Assembly: GCA_029338835.1 (NCBI GenBank)
Contig: JAQYBD010000050.1
Coordinates: 1-43,240 of the forward strand
Origin: Selenomonadaceae bacterium
GTDB taxonomy: Bacteria; Bacillota; Negativicutes; Selenomonadales; Selenomonadaceae
DNA length: 43,240 bases
Reading direction: 5' to 3'
Shown: positions 8,331 to 14,389 of the stretch, piece by piece
Position numbering within the stretch: the first letter of the stretch is position 1
Layout: every line of letters begins with the position of its first letter
Translations under genes and position numbers: made by a program
The notes under the pieces: model-generated
Told to the model about the DNA's origin: nothing
Database searches by the model: none
What the model saw: only the letters and a program-made list of their open reading frames with translations

Positions 8331-9248
8331 ATGACCGATATCAAGCAAGATGTACAGAAAATCGTGCCCACGGAACGAGCCAAAGCAGCTATCCAGCAAC
8401 ACCGCAAGGCGTCATTCTACATCAAGAAGTACTTGACGATTTTCCTGGGGGCTATCATTGCGGCCGCAGGACTCGAATTGTTCCTGATCCCGAACAACGT
8501 TATCGATGGCGGTGTTGTCGGTATCTCCATCATGATGAGTTCGATCACGGGATTGTCGCTTGGCGTATTCCTCGTGCTGCTCAATATCCCGTTCCTGTAT
8601 CTTGGTTACAAGCAGATCGGCAAGAACTTCGCCATCGCGACAACGATAGCCATCTGCCTGCTTTCTGCCTGGTCGGCTGTCTTTGCGCCAATCCCGCGCG
8701 TGACGGACGATCCGTTCCTGGCGGCGATTTTTGGCGGCATCATCGACGGTCTCGGCGTCGGCCTCATCATCCGCGCAGGCGGTTCTCTGGACGGCACGGA
8801 GATCGTGGCGATCATCATGGACAAGAAGTCCGTGTTCTCGGTGGGGGAAGTCGTCATGTTCATCAATCTCTTCATCCTGTCGAGTGCCGGCCTGCTCTAT
8901 GGCTGGGATAAGGCCATGTATTCGCTGGTGGCTTATTTCGTCATTTCCAAGATGATCGACGTCGTCATCAAGGGCCTTGATGAATCGTATGCCGTCATGA
9001 TTGTCACGAACGAACACGACGAGATCACCTCCGCCCTCAATGACCGCCTGGGCCGAGGCGTTACCCTGCTGCACGGCCAGGGCGGCTACACGGGCGAGCC
9101 GAAGGAAGTCCTCTACTGCGTCGTCACCCGCCTCGAAGTCGATAAGCTCAAGGAGATTGTCCTTGAGAAAGACGAGAATGCGTTCGTGACGATCAATGCC
9201 GTGCATGATATCGTGGGCGGCCGTTTCAAGAAGAAAGCCATTCATTGA
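8331..9248 (+). CDS. YitT family membrane protein (DUF161/DUF2179)
   Basis: The 305-residue protein has about 40 polar N-terminal residues, then five or six hydrophobic helices (about 33-215, including LTIFLGAIIAAAGLELFLIP and the conserved GGVVGIS turn). A soluble C-terminal DUF2179 domain begins at about residue 220 and includes GRGVTLLHGQGGYTGEPKE. The family is common in Firmicutes and its transport role is unknown. ATG at 8331 follows AAGAGGAAAA. It is separated from fruR by a divergent promoter region. The next gene starts 53 nt downstream. Confidence 0.88.
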   Translation: MTDIKQDVQKIVPTERAKAAIQQHRKASFYIKKYLTIFLGAIIAAAGLELFLIPNNVIDGGVVGISIMMSSITGLSLGVFLVLLNIPFLYLGYKQIGKNFAIATTIAICLLSAWSAVFAPIPRVTDDPFLAAIFGGIIDGLGVGLIIRAGGSLDGTEIVAIIMDKKSVFSVGEVVMFINLFILSSAGLLYGWDKAMYSLVAYFVISKMIDVVIKGLDESYAVMIVTNEHDEITSALNDRLGRGVTLLHGQGGYTGEPKEVLYCVVTRLEVDKLKEIVLEKDENAFVTINAVHDIVGGRFKKKAIH

Positions 9249-9301
9249 GCCAGCGGCATGGCGTGTACGTTGGCTCTGCCTGAACCTGTTTGGAGGTGTT
9301 C

Positions 9302-9976
9302 ATGATGCGCAAGTTGATTCCTTTCCTTTGCATGCTGGTGATGCTGGCTGCCCTTTGTAGTGTGGCTGCGGCCGCAGAGCGCCAGCCTTTGCGGGTGGCA
9401 CAGTATCCGCTCGTCGTACAGTCGTCCTGGCAGGAACCGGGCCTGGAGGTCACGGATGAACTCGAAGGGCAGATTGACCGGGCTCTGCACGTGCCGCTCA
9501 ACGGCACGCTGCATCGCGTGGAGTATCTGCCGGAAAAGGATTGCCTGGCTGCCTGGGATGAGGCCGAGAATGACAATGGCTCGCAGAAACTCAAGGCGAT
9601 GGCAAGAGCCGTGGCCGAGAAGCTCGATGCCGACCTTGTCGTGATCCCTGTCATCAACGACTACGTCCAGTACACGACGATGAGCTGGCGCTGGGACCGC
9701 GACATCATCCTGCACAGCTATGTTTCGCTGGAACTCGTGGTGTATGACCGTGCGACGGACAAGGTAGTCGATAAGAAGGCTTCCCGTTTCTATGATGACG
9801 ATTATTCCACGACGGGGACGGCTTCGTATCTGGCCCGTGAAGCCATGACGGATCTCATCCAGCAGGTGAATCTGCGCGGCTATATCTGGGACCGTCCTGC
9901 TATGGCGCAGGTTCCTGCTGGAGAGGCCGCAACGCAGGTTCCGGCAGGGCAGGGTCAGGCGGCCGCAAAAAAATGA
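9302..9976 (+). CDS. Secreted or periplasmic protein of unknown function
   Basis: I do not recognise this family. ATG at 9302 follows TTGGAGGTG. The first ~24 residues are a clear signal peptide (MMRKLIPFLCMLVMLAALC, cleavage likely after AAA). The mature part of about 200 residues is soluble, with mixed helices and strands (LKAMARAVAEKLDADLVVIPVIND, YVSLELVVYDRATDKVVDKKASRFY). The pattern of a Lys/Asp-rich ageing strand followed by a helix resembles periplasmic proteins that handle a small domain of the GNA1162 or TolB-N type, but this is weak. The last 25 residues are a Gln/Ala/Gly tail with two QVPAG repeats. It may share the upstream gene's transcript. Confidence 0.75.
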   Translation: MMRKLIPFLCMLVMLAALCSVAAAAERQPLRVAQYPLVVQSSWQEPGLEVTDELEGQIDRALHVPLNGTLHRVEYLPEKDCLAAWDEAENDNGSQKLKAMARAVAEKLDADLVVIPVINDYVQYTTMSWRWDRDIILHSYVSLELVVYDRATDKVVDKKASRFYDDDYSTTGTASYLAREAMTDLIQQVNLRGYIWDRPAMAQVPAGEAATQVPAGQGQAAAKK

Positions 9977-9985
9977 AGTTCGCCC

Positions 9986-10014
9986 TTGACAAGTTACAAG
10001 GTTACAATTATAAT
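9986..10014 (+). promoter_or_regulatory. Full-consensus sigma-A promoter of the sulfhydrylase gene
   Basis: TTGACA, exactly 17 nt, TATAAT: both hexamers are perfect. Such a strong promoter is normally held in check by a regulator, and a palindrome sits right on the start site (10014-10042). Confidence 0.92.
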
Positions 10015-10042
10015 GTAAACATATTAATCAGATATGTTTACA
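10014..10042 (+). promoter_or_regulatory. Operator-like palindrome at the sulfhydrylase start site
   Basis: Perfect 11-bp arms, TGTAAACATAT at 10014-10024 and ATATGTTTACA at 10032-10042, are separated by 7 nt. The dyad begins at the last base of the -10 hexamer and covers the predicted start. Repressor binding is the simplest reading; an RNA hairpin at the 5' end is the alternative. Confidence 0.65.
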
Positions 10043-10081
10043 CACCGTTGGGTGAGCCGTGATAGAAAGGGGCCGTTATTC

Positions 10082-11377
10082 ATGAGTGAAGAGAGAAAGT
10101 ACCATTTTGAAACGCTGCAGCTGCATGTTGGTCAGGAGCAGGCCGATCCTGCTACGGATGCACGCGCTGTACCGATTTACCAGACCACGTCTTTCGTATT
10201 CCACAATGCCCAGCATGCTGCGGATCGTTTTGCACTCAAGGATGCCGGCAATGTCTACGGCCGCTTGACAAATCCGACGGAAGACGTATTCTCCAAGCGC
10301 ATCGCGGCTCTGGAGGGCGGCGTGGCAGCTGTCGCTGTGGCATCTGGTGCTGCGGCTGTCACGTATACGCTCGAGGCTCTCGTTCACCAGGGACAGCACA
10401 TCGTTGCCGCCACGACCATCTATGGCGGCACGTACAACCTCTTTGAGCATACGTTCCCGAATTACGGCATTGAGACGACGTTCGTCGACCCGACGAAGGG
10501 CGTCGAGGTCTTCGAAGAGGCCATCAAGGAGAATACACGCGTCGTTTACATTGAGTCCATCGGCAATCCGAATGCCAACCTCATCGACATCCAGGCTGTC
10601 GCTGACATCGCTCATAAGCATAAGATCCCGCTTGTCGTTGACAGCACGTTCGCGACGCCGTATCAGCTGCGTCCGTTCGAATACGGTGCCGATATCGTCG
10701 TCCACTCTGCTACGAAATTCATCGGCGGCCATGGCACGACGCTCGGTGGCGTACTCGTCGACAGCGGCAAGTTTGACTGGATTGCTTCGGGCAAATTCCC
10801 GCAGTTCGTCGAGCCGAACCCGAGCTATCATGGCATCAGCTTCGCCAAAGATGTCGGTGCTGCAGCATTTGCAACGTACGTCCGCACGCTGATCCTGCGC
10901 GATGAAGGTGCAACGCTTTCCCCGTTCAATGCTTTCCTGCTGCTGCAGGGCACGGAGACGCTGTCGCTGCGCGTTGAGCGCCATGTGGAGAACGCTCTGA
11001 AGGTTGTCGACTATCTTGCCAAGAATCCGCATGTCGATAAGGTCAACCATCCATCTCTGCCGGATCATCCGGATCATGAACTCTACAAGAAGTATTTCCC
11101 GAACGGCGGCATTTCCATCTTCACGTTCGAGATCAAGGGCGGCGCTGAAGCTGCCAAGAAGTTCATCGACCATCTCCAGGTCTTCAGCCTGCTGGCCAAT
11201 GTCGCGGATGTCAAGTCGCTTGTCATCCATCCGGCTTCGACGACGCACTCTCAGATGAACGAGCAGGAACTCCTGGCATCTGGCATCACGCCGTCGACAA
11301 TCCGCCTGTCCATCGGCACGGAGCATATCGACGATATCATCTACGATCTCGACCAGGCATTCAAGGCACTGGACTGA
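10082..11377 (+). CDS. metY: O-acetylhomoserine sulfhydrylase (aminocarboxypropyltransferase)
   Basis: This PLP enzyme makes homocysteine from O-acetylhomoserine and sulfide, by direct sulfhydrylation in methionine synthesis. The 431-residue protein has the family start [11 protein letters not shown], the [17 protein letters not shown] block, the PLP-binding DSTFATP, and the Schiff-base lysine in [15 protein letters not shown]-terminal [13 protein letters not shown] segment follows. Length and the long insert near residue 250 fit MetY rather than cystathionine gamma-synthase. ATG at 10082 follows AAAGGGG, and the upstream in-frame ATG at 10034 lies inside the operator and is rejected. No S-box or T-box leader is seen. 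The gene is monocistronic. Confidence 0.93.
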   Translation: MSEERKYHFETLQLHVGQEQADPATDARAVPIYQTTSFVFHNAQHAADRFALKDAGNVYGRLTNPTEDVFSKRIAALEGGVAAVAVASGAAAVTYTLEALVHQGQHIVAATTIYGGTYNLFEHTFPNYGIETTFVDPTKGVEVFEEAIKENTRVVYIESIGNPNANLIDIQAVADIAHKHKIPLVVDSTFATPYQLRPFEYGADIVVHSATKFIGGHGTTLGGVLVDSGKFDWIASGKFPQFVEPNPSYHGISFAKDVGAAAFATYVRTLILRDEGATLSPFNAFLLLQGTETLSLRVERHVENALKVVDYLAKNPHVDKVNHPSLPDHPDHELYKKYFPNGGISIFTFEIKGGAEAAKKFIDHLQVFSLLANVADVKSLVIHPASTTHSQMNEQELLASGITPSTIRLSIGTEHIDDIIYDLDQAFKALD

Positions 11378-11391
11378 GTGAGAGCTTTGCA

Positions 11392-11432
11392 GCGGGGCTG
11401 CCTGTACATGACGTACAGGTGTCCCGCTTTTC
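11392..11432 (+). terminator. Terminator of the sulfhydrylase gene
   Basis: Hairpin with GCGGG/CCCGC outer pairs and CCTGTAC/GTACAGG inner pairs around ATGAC, followed by TTTTCTT. Confidence 0.85.
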
Positions 11433-11468
11433 TTATGCATTTTTGTAAAAAAAATAAAATTTTTCTTT

Positions 11469-11504
11469 TTGACTTATTGACTTTTTGACTAATATGAGTA
11501 TAAT
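11469..11504 (+). promoter_or_regulatory. hsp20 promoter with three tandem TTGAC octamers
   Basis: TTGACTTA, TTGACTTT and TTGACTAA follow each other at 11469-11492 with an exact 8-nt period. The middle copy is the -35 (TTGACT at 11477), 16 nt from a perfect TATAAT at 11499-11504. The repeats probably bind a regulator. They resemble half of a CtsR box but have an 8-nt rather than a 10-nt period. Confidence 0.75.
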
Positions 11505-11510
11505 AAGAAT

Positions 11511-11671
11511 TGTAAGGAGGTTGAGAGAGCTGGAAGGCCGGGAGGCCGGAGAGCGAATCTCAGATCTCCGGGCGTAACCTCAACAACAATTACGCAAGAC
11601 AGAAAATGGCCCGGACGAAGAGCCGCAGGGCTCATGCCACGGGCTGAGACTTCAGGAAGGGGATCTTGATT
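11511..11671 (+). promoter_or_regulatory. Structured 5' leader of hsp20 (possible RNA thermometer)
   Basis: The ~160-nt untranslated leader holds three hairpins: CCGGAGA/TCTCCGG (11546-11571), an abutting GCGTAA/TTACGC (11572-11595), and a two-part hairpin with GCCCG/CGGGC and GAGCC/GGCTC (11609-11644). AGATCTCC at 11562-11569 can pair through 8 positions (one G-U) with GGGGATCT at 11659-11666, which covers the ribosome site. That pairing competes with the first hairpin, so the leader could switch between open and closed states. Confidence 0.6.
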
Positions 11672-12121
11672 ATGTTTGGTTTGGTTCCATTTGCATCACG
11701 TCATGATTTAGCGAAGGAAGACAACGTATTTGATCGCCTGCTGGACGTCTTTGATGAACCGTTCATGACGAGCTTCAAAGCTCCGGAGTTCAAGGTTGAT
11801 GTCAAAGATAATGGCGACAGCTACGATCTTACGGCTGAGCTGCCAGGTCTCAAGAAGGAAGACATCTCCCTTACGTATGAGAACAACTATCTGACCATCG
11901 CTACGAAGAAGGATGAGAAGACCGATAAGAAGGACGAGAAGGGCAACTATGTACGCCGTGAACGTCATACGAGTTCGATGAGCCGTTCGTTCTATATCGA
12001 CAACATCGATGATGCCAAATGCACCGCTGCGTACAAGGATGGTGTTCTCACAGTCCATATGCCGAAGACGGCCAAGACCGAAGCGAAGGGTCATGAGATC
12101 AACATCACGGATGCTGCATAA
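11672..12121 (+). CDS. Hsp20 / alpha-crystallin small heat shock protein
   Basis: Small heat shock proteins hold unfolding proteins in a refoldable state. The 149-residue protein has a short N-terminal arm (FGLVPFASRH), then an alpha-crystallin domain from about residue 40 (FKVDVKDNGDSYDLTAELPG, KEDISLTYENNYLTI) ending with the family GVLTVHMPK near residue 133. ATG at 11672 lies behind AGGAAGGGG; the in-frame TTG at 11666 is inside the ribosome site and is rejected. The long folded leader and repeat-bearing promoter suggest both transcriptional and translational heat control, which is inference. Confidence 0.95.
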   Translation: MFGLVPFASRHDLAKEDNVFDRLLDVFDEPFMTSFKAPEFKVDVKDNGDSYDLTAELPGLKKEDISLTYENNYLTIATKKDEKTDKKDEKGNYVRRERHTSSMSRSFYIDNIDDAKCTAAYKDGVLTVHMPKTAKTEAKGHEINITDAA

Positions 12122-12133
12122 CGCGGACTGAGC

Positions 12134-12174
12134 CAAACACCGGCTTGCCGCTTGCGGGCGGCAGCTGGTGTTTG
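12134..12174 (+). terminator. First hairpin after hsp20
   Basis: CAAACACC/GGTGTTTG outer pairs with inner GCCGC-type pairs; only a short T run follows, so it may stabilise the mRNA end or terminate weakly. Confidence 0.55.
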
Positions 12175-12205
12175 CTTCCATATTACCTTGTGAGACATTC
12201 TATAG

Positions 12206-12250
12206 CAAAGAGCAGGAACTGTTTTTTACGGTTCCTGCTCTTTGTTTTAT
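12206..12250 (+). terminator. Strong terminator after hsp20
   Basis: A perfect 14-bp stem (arms 12206-12219 and 12231-12244) is followed by TTTTATT. Confidence 0.9.
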
Positions 12251-12278
12251 TGGCATTTCCTGTCAATAGTGCTATCAT
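12250..12278 (+). promoter_or_regulatory. Promoter of the yhdT-panF operon
   Basis: TTGGCA, 17 nt, TATCAT. It starts immediately after the hsp20 terminator and 51 nt before the first gene. Confidence 0.75.
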
Positions 12279-12329
12279 AAAAACGACGGTACGCACGGTC
12301 TAAGGTGCGACTGTACAAGGAGGAAAAAC

Positions 12330-12593
12330 ATGAATAATTATGAGAAGTACCAGCAGGTCAAGAAAGAAGCTGGTGCCACAGGAGTCCTGCTCCTCGTGCT
12401 GATCGTGTTCTGGATGGTAGCAGGTTTTGGCCTGTCCGGGGTGCAGGCGGAGTTCCTGCATCTGCCGGTCTGGGTCTGGATGTCGAGCATCGGTGTATGG
12501 ATATTTGCCATCGCAGGTGTCCGAGCGTTGACGCACTTCGTGTTCCGCGATATGCCGCTTGAGGATGAGGAGGTGGCTCGTCATGGCAAATGA
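12330..12593 (+). CDS. yhdT: YhdT-family small membrane protein (DUF997)
   Basis: The 87-residue protein has two membrane helices (about 18-37, GVLLLVLIVFWMVAGFG, and 48-68, WVWMSSIGVWIFAIAGV) and a charged C-terminus. Members of this family sit directly before panF in many bacteria, as here, and are thought to be accessory to the pantothenate symporter. The biochemical role is unknown. It starts at ATG 12330 after AAGGAGG and overlaps panF by 11 nt, so the two are translated together. Confidence 0.87.
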   Translation: MNNYEKYQQVKKEAGATGVLLLVLIVFWMVAGFGLSGVQAEFLHLPVWVWMSSIGVWIFAIAGVRALTHFVFRDMPLEDEEVARHGK

Positions 12594-14154
12594 GGGGAAT
12601 CTCATGGCTCTGCTGCCGCTCCTGGTCTTCATGGGCATCATGGTGGGCATCAGTTTCTGGGTCAGGCACTCGAGTCAGGGGCTTGGACGCGATTTCGTCT
12701 CCCAGTATTTTATCGGCAATCGCGATCTTGGCGGCTTTGTGCTGGCCATGACGACGGTCGCCACGTACAGTTCTGTGAGTTCGTTTGTCGGCGGCCCAGG
12801 CATGGCCTTTTCCATCGGTTTCGGCTGGATCTATATGGCTGTGGTACAGGTCACGTCCATCTTTCTCGTCCTCGGCATTTTCGGCAAGCGCGTGGCCCTG
12901 CTTTCGCGCCGCTTTGATGCGGTGACCGTGGTCGATATCATCCGCGAACGCTTCCAGTCCGATGGCCTTGCGGCCATGGCGGCTTTCATCATCGTACTGT
13001 TCTTCTGCGGTACGATGACGGCTCAGTTCGTAGGTGGCGCCAAGCTCTTTGCGACGGTCACGGGCTACAGCTATGAGACGGGGCTCTTGCTCTTTGGCCT
13101 GGTGGTCGTCGTCTATACGAGTATTGGCGGGTTCCGAGCCGTGGCTTTCACGGATACCTGCTGTGCCTTGATGATGATGGGCGGCATCGTACTGCTTCTC
13201 TATTACGTACTATCCGCAGGCGGCGGCTATACGGCTATCATGGAGAATATCCATGTGCAGCATCCTGAGATGCTGGAACCGCTTTCTGCCGGTCATATGC
13301 CTGTCGGCCTCTATCTCACGCAGTGGATCCTCGTGGGCATCTGTACGATTGCGCTGCCACAGTCTGTCGTGCGTGGTATCAGTTACAAGGATACGAAAAG
13401 CCTGCACCGCGCCATGCTCATCGGTACGGTGGTCGTGGGCTTCATGAATATCGGCGTCAATTTCACGGGTATCCTGGCGCATGGCGTACTCTCGGGATCG
13501 CCGGCCGATTACGGCGGCGTTGACTACATCATCCCGAAGACCATCGTTGCGGCCATGCCATCGGCTCTCGTCGGCTTTGCCATCATCGGCCCTCTGGCGG
13601 CTTCCATCTCGACGATCTCGGGTCTCTTGATTGTCGCGTCGTCTGCCATCGTCAAGGATGTCTATCTCCATTACAAGCAGAAGCAGGGAGAAGAAGTCCC
13701 GGCGCGCCGTCTGCGCCTGCTTTCCGTCGTGGTGACGGCAGCCATCGGTGTAACGGTGTTCTTCATTGCCCTGACGCCACCGAGCCTCATCTGGATCATC
13801 AATATGTTTGCCTTCGGCGGACTCGAGACGGCCTTCTTCTGGACGTTGCTCTTCGGCCTGTTCTGGAAGAAAGCAAACAAGCTTGGCGCCATCCTTTCGA
13901 TGGGCGGCGGTACACTTGCTTACTGCCTGACGCAGGGCCTGGGGTTCAAGGTCATGGGACTCCATCAGATCACCATCGGCATTACGGTTTCCCTGGTATT
14001 CTTCCTGATCGGGGCATATGCGGGCAAGCCTGCTGATGCGCGTGTCCTGCAGGTATTCTTCCCGGAACGTCCCGAAGGGATCAAAGGAGAGCCGGCCGAA
14101 CCGGAATTGTTGTCAGAATCTGTTTATCCTCTTGGGGGGGGCAAAAGTTCTTGA
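12583..14154 (+). CDS. panF: Sodium/pantothenate symporter
   Basis: The 523-residue protein is a member of the sodium:solute symporter family with about 13 helices, importing pantothenate with Na+. Visible family features are the early YFIGNRDLGGFVLAMTTVAT segment, GGPGMAFSIGFGW, and YTSIGGFRAVAFTD. The pairing with YhdT is the classic pantothenate arrangement and supports PanF over a proline permease. ATG at 12583 lies 8 nt after GAGGAGGTGG inside yhdT. There is no terminator before the next gene's leader. Confidence 0.9.
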   Translation: MANEGNLMALLPLLVFMGIMVGISFWVRHSSQGLGRDFVSQYFIGNRDLGGFVLAMTTVATYSSVSSFVGGPGMAFSIGFGWIYMAVVQVTSIFLVLGIFGKRVALLSRRFDAVTVVDIIRERFQSDGLAAMAAFIIVLFFCGTMTAQFVGGAKLFATVTGYSYETGLLLFGLVVVVYTSIGGFRAVAFTDTCCALMMMGGIVLLLYYVLSAGGGYTAIMENIHVQHPEMLEPLSAGHMPVGLYLTQWILVGICTIALPQSVVRGISYKDTKSLHRAMLIGTVVVGFMNIGVNFTGILAHGVLSGSPADYGGVDYIIPKTIVAAMPSALVGFAIIGPLAASISTISGLLIVASSAIVKDVYLHYKQKQGEEVPARRLRLLSVVVTAAIGVTVFFIALTPPSLIWIINMFAFGGLETAFFWTLLFGLFWKKANKLGAILSMGGGTLAYCLTQGLGFKVMGLHQITIGITVSLVFFLIGAYAGKPADARVLQVFFPERPEGIKGEPAEPELLSESVYPLGGGKSS

Positions 14155-14171
14155 AATAAAAACAGGAATAT

Positions 14172-14201
14172 TTGTTTTGTCGGCGAATACTATATGATAA
14201 T
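14172..14201 (+). promoter_or_regulatory. Possible promoter of the GGDEF gene
   Basis: TTGTTT, 18 nt, GATAAT. The hexamers are moderate matches. Two tandem 12-bp repeats follow at 14204-14227, next to the predicted start. Confidence 0.5.
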
Positions 14202-14203
14202 AG

Positions 14204-14227
14204 TATGTGGCATATTATGTGGCATAT
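14204..14227 (+). repeat. Tandem 12-bp repeats near the GGDEF gene start site
   Basis: TATGTGGCATAT occurs twice with no gap (14204-14215, 14216-14227). Each copy holds a small palindrome TATG-TGG-CATA, as expected for two dimer sites of a regulator. Confidence 0.7.
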
Positions 14228-14389
14228 AAGGAGAAACCAATATCAGGCATCATTCTGTCAAGGATTCGTGTTCTGTAAGCCATGATGGCTGAATCTCCGT
14301 TTAGCCGGGGACAGGTTTCTTTCTGTCTTGATATTCCTGCGTGATGACTGGCCTTAGCTTCATTTCTGCCGGAACGGGAAGGATTCATC
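14228..14389 (+). promoter_or_regulatory. Structured leader of the GGDEF gene (candidate riboswitch)
   Basis: A 9-bp outer helix (14239-14247 with 14327-14335) encloses an inner helix GGATTC/GAATCT (14262-14296) capped by AGCC/GGCT. GACAG at 14310-14314 can pair with either of two CTGTC copies (14255-14259 or 14323-14327). CATGATG at 14281-14287 is perfectly complementary to CATCATG at 14386-14392, which contains the start codon, and AATCT (14292) adds 5 more pairs with GGATT. The fold and its alternative look like a translational switch. It does not match the c-di-GMP-I or -II, cobalamin, SAM or THF riboswitch consensus as I know them. Confidence 0.5.

Noticed and set aside
11469..11492. Classical CtsR operator at hsp20
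   Set aside because: The half-site spacing is 8 nt, while CtsR sites need a 10-nt period.
14228..14389. Known c-di-GMP riboswitch before the GGDEF gene
   Set aside because: The conserved GEMM-I and class II bases are not present; only an unassigned fold is supported.
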